A stretch of 64,000 nucleotides of DNA from Phenylobacterium sp. NIBR 498073 (GTDB taxonomy: Bacteria; Pseudomonadota; Alphaproteobacteria; Caulobacterales; Caulobacteraceae): contig NZ_CP114599.1 in NCBI RefSeq assembly GCF_027286305.1, positions 3,815,001-3,879,000 of the forward strand. The letters run 5' to 3'. Below, one piece after another: positions 52,399 to 60,652 of the stretch. Made by a program: the position numbers and the translations under genes. Under the pieces are notes generated by a model. The model did no database searches and was not told the origin of the DNA. It was given only the letters and a program-made list of their open reading frames with translations. Positions within the stretch are counted from its first letter, which is position 1. Each line of letters opens with the position of its first letter.

Positions 52399-53306
52399 CC
52401 GACCGCCGCCCGCAGCTGGCCCAGGAACCAGTCGATCCCGGGGTCGTCCGTCCGGCGACGCCGCACGGCCTCGACCGCCAGCCGCATCGGCTCGAAGGGC
52501 GGATCCATGACCTGCAGGCCCAGCATGTCCGCGTGCCGCTCCGCCAGCCGTCGCGGACAGGTGGCGATGGCGTCGCTGGCCGCGACCATCACCAGCACCG
52601 TCATCCAGTGCGGCGCGCCGGCGCGGGCGACGATCGTCATCTCCAGAGGGCCGGGCAGGTTCTCGTCGCCCGCCGTCTCGCTGCCGGCCATGGCGTAGAC
52701 GTGACCGGCGAGCGCATAGGTCTGGGCGTCGATGCGCCCGTCGATGAGCGGATGCCCGCGCCGGGCGGCCACGCAATAGCGATCCTCGTAGAGCCGCTCG
52801 GTCCGATGCTCACCGAAGCCGCCGGCGAACCGGCCGACCGCCAGGTCGATCTCCCCGCGCCGCAGCGCCTCCAGCGCCCGCCCCTGGACCATGTGCTCGA
52901 CCGTGAAGAGGACGCCCGGCGCTTCCGCCGCCAGGGCGTTCAGCAGCCGCCCGCCGATCAGGTCGGTGACGAATTCAGGAGCCGAAACCCGGAATACGCG
53001 CTGACTCGTAGAGGGATCGAACGCCTCGCGCCCGCCGAGCGCCGCGCCCGCGAGCTGCAGCAACGCCTCGACCTGCGGCTCCAGTTCCAGCGCCCGACGG
53101 GTCGGAACCAGGCCATGGGGCTTGCGCACGAACAGCGGGTCCCCGAACAGATCGCGCAACCGCGTCAGGGCGTGACTGACCGCCGAGGGGCTAAGGCCCA
53201 GCACCTGCGCCGCCTCCTGCGCCTTGCGCCGCCGCAGACACTCGCGGAACACCAGCAGCAGTCCGCCGTCGAGCCGCCTGACTTGATTGATATCGAAATC
53301 ACTCAT
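52395..53306 (-). CDS. LysR family transcriptional regulator
   Basis: A 303-residue regulator. The winged HTH occupies residues 10-70: LLLVFRECLRRRKAQEAAQV, LGLSPSAVSHALTRLRDLFG, DPLFVRKPHGLVPTRRAL. The effector domain has QRVFRVSAPEFVTDLIGG and LRRGEIDLAVGRF, followed by CVAARRGHPL; this resembles the NodD/LinR-like group. It is divergent from the TorF-like porin gene with a 78-base gap containing GATATC repeats, so it may control that gene. The inducer is unknown. Confidence 0.9.
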   Translation of the reverse strand: MSDFDINQVRRLDGGLLLVFRECLRRRKAQEAAQVLGLSPSAVSHALTRLRDLFGDPLFVRKPHGLVPTRRALELEPQVEALLQLAGAALGGREAFDPSTSQRVFRVSAPEFVTDLIGGRLLNALAAEAPGVLFTVEHMVQGRALEALRRGEIDLAVGRFAGGFGEHRTERLYEDRYCVAARRGHPLIDGRIDAQTYALAGHVYAMAGSETAGDENLPGPLEMTIVARAGAPHWMTVLVMVAASDAIATCPRRLAERHADMLGLQVMDPPFEPMRLAVEAVRRRRTDDPGIDWFLGQLRAAVG

Positions 53307-53384
53307 GCAGCGATTTCAGTAACATCGATATCCGTGAGCAGGTAGCCCTGAGCTCGTCGAACTCAAGTGAGCGGCGAGGCCAAG

Positions 53385-54125
53385 ATGAAACTGCGATCGC
53401 CTGCTCCCCCGTGCGGGCTCCTGCTCGCCCTGGCGGCCGTGCTTCTCCCAACTGGCGCCCAGGCCCAATCGAACCGGGGCGGGCTTTTCTCATCGGTCGG
53501 CCTGACCAGCGACTACCGCTATCAGGGGGTCAGCAATTCGGACGGAAACCCGGCCCTGCAGGGCTACGTCCACTGGTGGCGGCCAGACGGCTTCTATGCC
53601 GGGCTGTTCGCGACCCAGGTCGATTTCGACGACCCGGGCGACACCTCCTACGAACTCGACCTCTACGGCGGCAAGAATATCGACCTCAAGGACGGCAAGA
53701 CCCGGCTGACTGCGGAGGCGATGTTCACCGCCTTCCCGAACGAACATGTCTGGGGCCCGACCTACAACTTCATCCAGTTCAAGGCCGCCGCCCGCCGGAC
53801 CGAGGGCCCTTGGGTTTTGACCACCACCGGCAGCTTCGTGCCCGAGGCCTCCTACGGCGCCGGCGAGGCCTGGCGGCTGGAGGGCGAAGCCGCCTACGCC
53901 CTGCGGCCGAACCTGTCCCTCAAGGCCGGGGTCGGCCGCCGGTGGATCGAGCGCGGCCACGACCGCACCTATTGGAACATCGGCGCGACGGCGACCTGGA
54001 AGCAGCTGTCTCTCGAGCTGCGCTACGAGGACACCGATCTCACCCCCGCCCAGTGCGGCTTCACCGACTGGTGCCAGCCCAGCGTGATCGGGACGCTTCG
54101 GGTCGACCTGCCGCCGATCATATAA
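53385..54125 (+). CDS. TorF family putative outer-membrane porin
   Basis: A 246-residue protein with a signal peptide (LLLALAAVLLPTGAQAQ) and a beta-barrel-like body. The TorF hallmark is GLTSDYRYQGVSNSDGNPAL, then VHWWRPDGFYAGLFATQVDF and ELDLYGGKNIDL; the final strands are SLELRYEDTDLTPAQCG. It contains a Cys pair near the C-terminus (CGFTDWC). It should be an outer-membrane protein of unknown substrate. A GTG at 53367 is an alternative start. It is divergent from the LysR gene. Confidence 0.85.
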   Translation: MKLRSPAPPCGLLLALAAVLLPTGAQAQSNRGGLFSSVGLTSDYRYQGVSNSDGNPALQGYVHWWRPDGFYAGLFATQVDFDDPGDTSYELDLYGGKNIDLKDGKTRLTAEAMFTAFPNEHVWGPTYNFIQFKAAARRTEGPWVLTTTGSFVPEASYGAGEAWRLEGEAAYALRPNLSLKAGVGRRWIERGHDRTYWNIGATATWKQLSLELRYEDTDLTPAQCGFTDWCQPSVIGTLRVDLPPII

Positions 54126-54177
54126 CCCGGCGCCCCAATAATTAGATAACTCAGTTCACATATCTTGATATCCCAAC

Positions 54178-54198
54178 TTTTACGCAATTTCCGTAAAA
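54178..54198. promoter_or_regulatory. Inverted repeat upstream of the globin-coupled MCP
   Basis: TTTTACG-CAATTTC-CGTAAAA has perfect 7-base arms around seven bases, in an AT-rich stretch 106 bases before the MCP start codon. It is the clearest candidate operator in the 178-base intergenic region. It is not an FNR/FixK box. Confidence 0.45.
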
Positions 54199-54303
54199 TA
54201 ATCGCACGCCAAACACTTGCTCTACATCTCAACGTTATCGCGCCATTAACCGAAGCGACCCCGTCATTCGCGCACAGGCGACGACTTGCACTGGGGAACT
54301 TCC

Positions 54304-55881
54304 ATGACGTCATCGAACGCGTTGGCCGAACGGCTCGATTTCATCAAGCTCACCCCGGCCGCCCTGCGGGACATTCAGGGCGTCAAATCCATCATCATGC
54401 AGGAGCTTCCGGGCGCGCTCGACCGCTTCTACGAGCAGGTTCGCGCAACGCCCCAGACCCGCGCGTTCTTCTCCAGCGAAGGCCACATCTCCGGGGCCAA
54501 GAACAAGCAGGTCGACCACTGGGACACCATCTCCAGCGGCCGCTTGGACGAGCGCTATGTGAGCGCCGTCACCACCGTCGGCGAGGTCCACGCCAGGATC
54601 GGCCTGGAGCCGCGCTGGTACATCGGCGGCTACGCCCTGGTGCTGGACGCCCTGATCGAGAAACTGCTGGCCGCCCGCTGGCCGAAGGGCGGCTTCGGCG
54701 TGAAGTCGACGAACTCCAGGCAGGTCGCCGCCGAGTTGGGCGCCTTGGTCAAGGCCACCCTGCTCGACATGGACTTCGCGATCTCGGTCTACCTGGAATC
54801 GCTGGAGGGCGCCCGCCGCGAGGCCGACGCCCAGCGCCGCCAGGTCGAGGAGGAGCAGAACAAGGTCGTCGAGATCCTCGCCGACAGCCTGCGGCGGCTG
54901 GCCGACGGCGACCTCACCGCCCACATCGACGCCGCCTTCACCGGCGCGCACGAGCAGATCAAGAACGACTTCAACGCCGCCGTCGACTCGCTGCGCACCG
55001 CCATCGGCGCGATCTCCGAGGCGACCGGCACGCTGCGCAGCGGCTCCGACGAGATCGCCGCGGCCTCCAACGACCTGTCGCACCGCACCGAACAGCAGGC
55101 CGCCAGCCTGGAGGAGACCGCCGCCGCGCTCGACCAGATCACCGCCACGGTCAAGCGCAGCGCCGAGGGCGCGCGCCAGGCCTCCTCCGCCGCCTCGAGC
55201 GCCAAGGAGGGGGCGATCTCCTCGGGCGACGTGGTCCGCGACGCCGTCGCGGCGATGGGCGAGATCGAGCAGAGCTCGGGCCAGATCACCCAGATCATCG
55301 GGGTGATCGACGAGATCGCCTTCCAGACCAACCTGCTGGCGCTGAACGCCGGGGTCGAAGCCGCCCGCGCCGGGGAAGCGGGCCGCGGCTTCGCGGTCGT
55401 CGCCTCCGAGGTCCGGGCCCTGGCCCAACGCTCGGCCGACGCCGCCAAGGAGATCAAGGCCCTGATCTCCTCCTCGACCGAACAGGTCTCGCGCGGGGTC
55501 AAGCTGGTCGGCGCGACCGGCGAGGCCCTGACCGGCATCGTCTCCAAGGTCACCGAGATCGACGGCCTGATCTCCGAGATCGCCATGTCCTCGAACGAGC
55601 AGGCGGTCAGCCTCAACGAGGTCAACAGCGCCGTGAACCAGATGGACGAGGTGACCCAGCAGAACGCCGCCATGGTCGAAGAGGTCACCGCCGCGGCCGC
55701 CAGCCTCAAGGGCGAAGGCGTCGAGCTGGCCCGCCTGGTCACCCGCTTCCGGACCGGCGCGGAAGCCGCCCGTCCCGCGCCGGAGGCCGCGCGCGAAGGC
55801 CGCCACCAGCCGGCCCGCAACCCGGTCCGCCGGGCCCAGGCCCAGATCGCCGCCGCCGCCCAGCAGTGGGAGGAGTTCTGA
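54304..55881 (+). CDS. Soluble globin-coupled methyl-accepting chemotaxis protein
   Basis: A 525-residue protein without membrane helices. Residues 1-175 are a globin-like sensor ([39 protein letters not shown], with proximal His96 in [20 protein letters not shown]). A coiled coil and a HAMP-like segment ([20 protein letters not shown]) follow, then the signalling domain with the hairpin tip [20 protein letters not shown] and [20 protein letters not shown]. The C-terminal end AQQWEEF fits the CheR/CheB-binding pentapeptide pattern. Globin-coupled transducers such as HemAT sense O2 through heme; O2 sensing here is inferred. A 23-codon ORF starts in the stop codon. Confidence 0.9.
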   Translation: MTSSNALAERLDFIKLTPAALRDIQGVKSIIMQELPGALDRFYEQVRATPQTRAFFSSEGHISGAKNKQVDHWDTISSGRLDERYVSAVTTVGEVHARIGLEPRWYIGGYALVLDALIEKLLAARWPKGGFGVKSTNSRQVAAELGALVKATLLDMDFAISVYLESLEGARREADAQRRQVEEEQNKVVEILADSLRRLADGDLTAHIDAAFTGAHEQIKNDFNAAVDSLRTAIGAISEATGTLRSGSDEIAAASNDLSHRTEQQAASLEETAAALDQITATVKRSAEGARQASSAASSAKEGAISSGDVVRDAVAAMGEIEQSSGQITQIIGVIDEIAFQTNLLALNAGVEAARAGEAGRGFAVVASEVRALAQRSADAAKEIKALISSSTEQVSRGVKLVGATGEALTGIVSKVTEIDGLISEIAMSSNEQAVSLNEVNSAVNQMDEVTQQNAAMVEEVTAAAASLKGEGVELARLVTRFRTGAEAARPAPEAAREGRHQPARNPVRRAQAQIAAAAQQWEEF

Positions 55882-55949
55882 TGACCTCCGCCGGCCTCGA
55901 ACACGGCGACCGCAAGTTCACCGACGCCCGCTGGACGGCCGGATGCTGA
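55881..55949 (+). CDS. Short ORF coupled to the MCP stop codon, possibly a remnant
   Basis: The MCP stop TGA shares its last base with an ATG (TGATG at 55879-55883) that opens 22 codons ([20 protein letters not shown]...) before a stop. It has the coupling geometry of real overlapping genes, but is too short to classify. It may be the start of a lost chemotaxis gene or chance. The 212 bases to the DegT gene hold only palindromes. Confidence 0.25.
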   Translation: MTSAGLEHGDRKFTDARWTAGC

Positions 55950-56067
55950 GCCGGCTGGTCGTCACCGCCTAGCGCGCGGCCGCCGCGAAATCGGGGCCGG
56001 CCCGCCTTGGCGAGCGCCGGCGGCGGCCCCTGATCCCGGTGGCGTCGGGGGGCGCCCCGGGACATTT

Positions 56068-56103
56068 CGTTTCCGGCGAAACGTTCCGAAAACAAGCGTG
56101 TTT
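56068..56103. promoter_or_regulatory. Two palindromes upstream of the DegT gene
   Basis: CGTTTC-CGGC-GAAACG (56068-56083) and AAACA-AGCG-TGTTT (56090-56103) lie 59-94 bases before the DegT start. They may be an operator or the base of a hairpin. No regulator is adjacent. Confidence 0.35.
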
Positions 56104-56161
56104 GGCCTAGGCTCCCGACGCGTGCCATGAAGCGCGCCGCTTCGTTTCGCGAGATGCCGAC

Positions 56162-57325
56162 ATGCCGATCCCCTTCATCGACCTGCAAGCCCAACGCGCG
56201 CGCCTCGGCCAGCCGCTGGAGGACGCGATCCTCAAGGTCGTCCGGTCCGGCGCCTACATCATGGGACCGGAGATCGCCCAGTTCGAAAAGGAGCTCGGCG
56301 CCTTCGGCGACGCGCCGTTCGTGCTGTCCTGCGGCTCGGGCACCGAGGCGCTGCAACTGCCGCTGATGGCCTGGGGCGTCGGGCCGGGCGACGCGGTGTT
56401 CTGCCCGTCCTTCACCTTCGCGGCCACGGCCGAGGTCATGCCGCTGGTCGGCGCCTCGCCGGTGTTCGTCGATATCCTCGACGACACCTACAACCTCGAT
56501 CCCGCCGCCCTCGACGCCGCCATCGAAGCGGTGAAGGCGCAAGGCAAGCTGACCCCCAAGGCGGTGATCGCCGTCGACCTGTTCGGCCAGCCGGCCGACT
56601 ATCCGGCGATCTCGGCGGTCGCCAAGAAGCACGGCCTGAAGCTGATCTCCGACAGCGCCCAGGGCTTCGGCTGCACCCTCGCCGGCCAGCACCCGATCCA
56701 TTGGGCCGACGTCACCACCACCAGCTTCTTTCCGGCCAAGCCGCTCGGCTGCTACGGCGACGGCGGGGCGGTGCTGTGCAAGGACGAACGCCTGCACGAC
56801 CTGCTGGTCAGCTTGCGCGTCCACGGCCAGGCGGTGAAATCCGACCTCGAGGGCAAGACCTTCGACCATGACCCCAAGTACCTGAACCTGCGCATCGGCA
56901 TGAACAGCCGCATGGACACCATCCAGGCCGCGGTGCTGCTGCAGAAGCTGACCATCTTCGCCGACGAGATCGAGGCCCGGAATCGCGTCGCTGACCGCTA
57001 CGCCGCCGGCCTCGGCGACGTCGTCAAGATTCCGAAGGTGATCGACGGCGGGGTCAGCGTCTGGGCCCAGTACACCATCGAGGTGGACGACCGCGACGGC
57101 CTGATCGCCCACCTGAAGGGCCAGGACGTGCCGACCGCCGTCTACTACCCGATCCCGATCCATCGCCAGGACGTCTATTCGGCCTATCCGGCCCCCGGCG
57201 GCCTGCCGGTCACCGACGCCAAGTCCAAGGTGGTGATGAGCCTGCCGATGCACCCCTACCTGACGCAGGACGATCAGGACCGGGTCATCGCCGCCATCCG
57301 CGCCTATGTGAAGCGCAACGGCTGA
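56162..57325 (+). CDS. DegT/DnrJ/EryC1/StrS family sugar aminotransferase
   Basis: A 387-residue PLP enzyme. The PLP Lys is Lys193 in SFFPAKPLGCYGDGGAVLC, and SDSAQGFGC carries the Asp that contacts the pyridine N. The N-terminus FIDLQAQRARL and SGAYIMGPEIAQFEKELGAF, with FSCGSGTEAL-like LSCGSGTEALQL, matches the WbpE/DegT class. These enzymes aminate a keto-sugar nucleotide with glutamate as donor. It should make an amino sugar for a surface glycan (lipopolysaccharide or polysaccharide), although it lies 48 kb from the main glycan cluster of the window. The exact sugar is unknown. Confidence 0.9.
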   Translation: MPIPFIDLQAQRARLGQPLEDAILKVVRSGAYIMGPEIAQFEKELGAFGDAPFVLSCGSGTEALQLPLMAWGVGPGDAVFCPSFTFAATAEVMPLVGASPVFVDILDDTYNLDPAALDAAIEAVKAQGKLTPKAVIAVDLFGQPADYPAISAVAKKHGLKLISDSAQGFGCTLAGQHPIHWADVTTTSFFPAKPLGCYGDGGAVLCKDERLHDLLVSLRVHGQAVKSDLEGKTFDHDPKYLNLRIGMNSRMDTIQAAVLLQKLTIFADEIEARNRVADRYAAGLGDVVKIPKVIDGGVSVWAQYTIEVDDRDGLIAHLKGQDVPTAVYYPIPIHRQDVYSAYPAPGGLPVTDAKSKVVMSLPMHPYLTQDDQDRVIAAIRAYVKRNG

Positions 57326-57655
57326 GCCGCCGTTAAGATGGCGGACGCGGTTCCTTCGGGACCGCATCCGCCGCCTCGGAGGCCTGGGCCGACCTCCCCC
57401 GAAGCCGGCCCAGCGCGCCCGGAGCGCCGCAAGACGCCCCTGACGACCTCGCTCCCGCCCACGGCGCTCGGCCGTGGCCACGCCAGGGGACCGGGACGTT
57501 GATCCCTGGCGAAGGACCCTCGACGGTCGCGGCGTCAGACCGCCGCCGTCGAAATCCAGAATCTGATGGGCGAGCCACCCGCTCAGCCTGACCCGCCGCC
57601 CTAGCAGACCCTGCGTCGCGACCGCCTTGCATGACGCAAATGCACTATGCGCGCG
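57326..57655. other. Intergenic region with a hairpin after the DegT gene
   Basis: The 330 bases between the convergent DegT and LuxR/hydrolase genes contain a stem-loop at 57340-57372 (GGCGGA...TCCGCC outer arms, TTCG loop) that may terminate transcription from the left. The open frames here are Arg/Ala/Gly-rich shadows without coding signs. Nothing else is seen. Confidence 0.5.
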
Positions 57656-59386
57656 TCACCGAACGCCGGCGCCGCCCGCCATCTCGCGCAGGATCTCGTC
57701 CCAATGCCGCAGGGCCAGGAAATGGCCGACGCCCGGCCGCATGCGCACCTCGCTCACGTGCGAGCCGAGGAACGCCAGCAGCTGCGGCAGCGGCGCCAGG
57801 CGATCCTGCTCGCCGTGCCAGACGACCAACGGCGCCATCAGCCCGCTGACGCTCATGTTGCGCCCCCGCCGGAAGGCCCGCAGCTCGTCCGCGGGCCCGC
57901 GACTGGAACAGGCCAGCGCCTCGGTCATATAGGCCGCGACATAGGTCGCCGCCTCCGGGTGGGCGGCCAGATAGGCCAGGTCCCCGGGCGACTGGGCGCT
58001 GGAGCGTTGCATCACCCGGATCATCATCGCCTGCGACAGCCGCAGCCGCAGCACCGCCAGGAAACTCTCGACCAACCACGGATTGGCTTCGATGCGGCTA
58101 CGCATCATGGTCAGCGGATTGCGCGCCGGGTCGGGCTGGGCCCGCGGCGGGCGGCCGGAAAAAATCTGCACGCGTGTCACCCGCTCGCCCAGGGCGATGG
58201 CGGTCTGGATCGCCGACGGCGTTCCCGACAGCACCGCGGCGATCTGCAGGCGCTCCAGGCCGACCTGGTCGCACAGCTCGACCATGTCCTGGGCCACCCC
58301 GTCGAAGCTGTAGTCCGGCCGCGGGTCGGACTGTCCGAAGCCGGGTCGCTCGGCGCAGACCACCCGCAGGCCCAGCCGTCGCGCCGCAGAGTCGGTGCCG
58401 GGCGGCAACAGGCTCGAGCCGAGCCCCTCGTGGAAGGTCAGCACCGCCCGTCCGCCGCGATCGCCGTACTCGCGATAGGCCAGCCTGCGCCCGTCGGCCA
58501 GGGTGACGAAGCGCACCGGCGGGGCCTCGGCGATCGTCTCCTGCTGGGCGCGGACCGGATCGTCCGCTTCGATCAATCCGGCCAGGGACGACAGTTCGGT
58601 CAGGGCCCGGATCAGGTCGCTCTGCCGCTTCAGCCCCATCTTGTCGAAGACCGCCCGCAACTGGTTGCGCACGGTGTTGACGCTGACCGACAGTTCGTCG
58701 GCCGCCTCCTGCAGCGAGCGGCCGTCCCGCAGCTTGCGCGCCAGCCGCACCTCGGCCGGCGTCAGGCCGAAGCTCTCCGACAGCGAACTCCACAGTCGCC
58801 CGGCCTCGGTCGCGGCCGGGAACATCACTGCGAAGCAGTCCTCCTCGAGCGCCATCACCGGCAGGTCGGCGAGCCCCGGCAAGGACCTCGCCGGCATGAC
58901 ATAGGCGAAGCCCGGGCCCTCCTCGCGGCCGCGTTCCAGTTTCAGGATCACCTGACCGCCCGCGCGTCCGCGCGTCCGCGCCAAGGCGCCGGCCAGGGCC
59001 TCGGCGTTGTCGGGATTGGAGAAGGCCACCGCCTGCCCGATCACGAGCCCCGCCACCGCCTCGCCCAGCGCGGTCAGGGCCGCGCCGTTGTGCGCCATCA
59101 CCTTGCCGCGGCTGCTGAGCAGCAGCCACCCGATGTCCGGGCGGGCGCTGGTCGCCGGCCCCTCGTCGGGGCGGCTGGCCAAGCGGGCGATGTCCTCGCT
59201 GAGCGCCAGGCCGCGCAGAATCTCGGGGCCCGGCTCGCGGCCCAGCCCGTCATCTTCGAGCACGTCGATCAGCCGCTCCCATGCCTCGGGATTTGCGGCG
59301 ACCTGGTACATGGTCTCGATCACCAGCCGCGAGCCGTCCGGCGGCGGCGGGTCGTCTACGCGTTCCTGACTATCGAGCAGGGCCAT
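57656..59386 (-). CDS. LuxR-type regulator fused to an alpha/beta hydrolase
   Basis: A 576-residue protein. Residues 1-200 are an N-terminal sensor-like region (RPDIGWLLLSSRGKVMAHNG, LTALGEAVAGLVIGQA, PAS-like). Residues about 207-265 are a LuxR HTH (GLTPAEVRLARKLRDGRSLQ, ADELSVSVNTVRNQLRAVFD, KMGLKRQSDLIRAL). Residues about 290-573 are an alpha/beta hydrolase: LTFHEGLGSSLLPPG (oxyanion region), Ser387 in AAVLSGTPSAIQ at the nucleophile elbow, Asp528 in WHGEQDRLAP and His555 in PGVGHFLAL. The elbow lacks the first Gly of GxSxG. It stands alone between convergent and divergent genes. Confidence 0.85.
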   Translation of the reverse strand: MALLDSQERVDDPPPPDGSRLVIETMYQVAANPEAWERLIDVLEDDGLGREPGPEILRGLALSEDIARLASRPDEGPATSARPDIGWLLLSSRGKVMAHNGAALTALGEAVAGLVIGQAVAFSNPDNAEALAGALARTRGRAGGQVILKLERGREEGPGFAYVMPARSLPGLADLPVMALEEDCFAVMFPAATEAGRLWSSLSESFGLTPAEVRLARKLRDGRSLQEAADELSVSVNTVRNQLRAVFDKMGLKRQSDLIRALTELSSLAGLIEADDPVRAQQETIAEAPPVRFVTLADGRRLAYREYGDRGGRAVLTFHEGLGSSLLPPGTDSAARRLGLRVVCAERPGFGQSDPRPDYSFDGVAQDMVELCDQVGLERLQIAAVLSGTPSAIQTAIALGERVTRVQIFSGRPPRAQPDPARNPLTMMRSRIEANPWLVESFLAVLRLRLSQAMMIRVMQRSSAQSPGDLAYLAAHPEAATYVAAYMTEALACSSRGPADELRAFRRGRNMSVSGLMAPLVVWHGEQDRLAPLPQLLAFLGSHVSEVRMRPGVGHFLALRHWDEILREMAGGAGVR

Positions 59387-59567
59387 TGGGATTAACGCCG
59401 CGGGCTGAACTGGGTGTGCCGTTCTGGCACAGAAGAACGGGGTTCGCCCTAGCTCCGCAAGCGCGACGCCACGGCATGCACGTCACAGCCTCGTGTGATG
59501 GCGGGGATGGCGACCGGACGGCCATGCTTTCCCTTGCGTCGCCCCCCTGGTCTTGGCTAGCGTCCTC

Positions 59568-59579
59568 AAACAATTGTTT
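59568..59579. promoter_or_regulatory. Perfect 12-base palindrome upstream of the oxidoreductase gene
   Basis: AAACAATTGTTT lies 21 bases before the start codon of the quinone-oxidoreductase-like gene and just before its GGAGGA ribosome-binding site. It is the only AT-rich patch in the region and is a candidate operator. No regulator gene is adjacent except the LuxR/hydrolase protein. Confidence 0.45.
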
Positions 59580-59600
59580 AAAGTCATTTGGAGGAAGCAC

Positions 59601-60563
59601 ATGAAGGCGGCGGTCTATTACGAGAACGGCGGCCCCGAGGTCCTGAAATACGAGGACTTCCCCGATCCCGACCTGCATCCGCGCGGCGTGATCATCAAGG
59701 TCGAGGCGATCGCCATCGAAGGCGGCGACACCCTCAACCGCTGGCGCGGCCCGCTGATGACCAACCCGCACGTGGTCGGCTACCAGGCCGCCGGCGAGAT
59801 CGTCGCGGTCGGCGCCGAGGTCACCCATCTGAAGCTCGGCCAGAAGGTCGCCACCGTGAACAACTGGGGCAGCCACGCCGAACTGCGCTCGGTGCCGGCC
59901 CGCAACTGCTGGGTCATTCCGGACGGCTTCGACGTCAAGAAGGCCGCCGCGATCCCGGTCACCTTCGGCACCGCCGACGACTGCCTGTTCGAGGCCGGCC
60001 GCCTGAAGGCCGGCGAGACCGTCCTGGTCCAGGCCGGGGCCTCGGGCGTCGGCGTGGCCGCCATCCAGCTCGCCAAGCGCGCCGGCGCCACCGTCCTGGC
60101 CACCGCCTCGTCGGACGAGCGCCTGGAACGCCTCAAGCCGCTCGGTCTCGACCACGGCATCAACTACGCCCGCGAGGACGTGGTGAAGGAGGTCATGCGC
60201 CTGACCGACAAGAAGGGCGTCGATGTGGTCGTTGATTCCGTCGGCGGCCCGACCCTGCAGGGTTCTATCAACGCCCTGGCCTATCGCGGTCGCGTCTCGA
60301 TGGTCGGCGCCGCCGGCCGCGAGCCGATGGTCGTCGACGTCGGCGCGATGATGGGCGGCAACCGCCAGCTGCGCGGCGTCTTCCTCGGCGCCGAGATCAT
60401 GACCGACCGGGTGCACGACAACATCCAGCGCCTGATCGACGAGGCCGCCCGCGGCGAGCTGGAAGTCCTGATCGACAAGGTCTTCCCGCTGTCCGACGCC
60501 GCCGGCGCCCACGCCTACATCGAAAGCCGCGCCGCCGTCGGCCGCGTGGTGCTGGTTCCGTAA
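59601..60563 (+). CDS. Zinc-independent quinone oxidoreductase-like MDR enzyme
   Basis: A 320-residue medium-chain dehydrogenase/reductase. The start ATG follows GGAGGAAGCAC. It opens MKAAVYYENGGPEVLKYEDF; the NADPH-binding Rossmann motif is QAGASGVGVAAIQLAKRAGA. No structural-zinc Cys cluster or catalytic-zinc GHE motif is seen, so it belongs to the QOR-type, zinc-free branch. The C-terminal part has AYRGRVSMVGAAG and ESRAAVGRVVLVP. The reaction is NADPH-dependent reduction of quinones or enones, exact substrate unknown. The two genes that follow may share the pathway. Confidence 0.87.
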   Translation: MKAAVYYENGGPEVLKYEDFPDPDLHPRGVIIKVEAIAIEGGDTLNRWRGPLMTNPHVVGYQAAGEIVAVGAEVTHLKLGQKVATVNNWGSHAELRSVPARNCWVIPDGFDVKKAAAIPVTFGTADDCLFEAGRLKAGETVLVQAGASGVGVAAIQLAKRAGATVLATASSDERLERLKPLGLDHGINYAREDVVKEVMRLTDKKGVDVVVDSVGGPTLQGSINALAYRGRVSMVGAAGREPMVVDVGAMMGGNRQLRGVFLGAEIMTDRVHDNIQRLIDEAARGELEVLIDKVFPLSDAAGAHAYIESRAAVGRVVLVP

Positions 60564-60574
60564 GCCAACAACGG

Positions 60575-60616
60575 GTGTCATCCCGGAAAGCGCGCAGCGC
60601 TTGTCCGGGATGACAC
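60575..60616. repeat. 42-base palindromic intergenic element
   Basis: GTGTCATCCCGGA (60575-60587) pairs perfectly with TCCGGGATGACAC (60604-60616), with an inner AAGCGC/GCGCTT stem around GCA and one bulged G. Such GTCATCCCGG-type REP elements are widespread in alphaproteobacterial intergenic regions. It lies between the oxidoreductase and the alpha/beta hydrolase genes and may act as a terminator or mRNA stabiliser. Confidence 0.7.
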
Positions 60617-60652
60617 TGTAGGTTCGCCCTCGCCCTCCGAGAGAGAAACCCC

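Noticed and set aside
57333..57632. A 99-residue minus-strand ORF in the DegT-LuxR gap
   Set aside because: Low-complexity Arg/Ala/Gly composition, no ribosome-binding site and no motif; it overlaps a hairpin.
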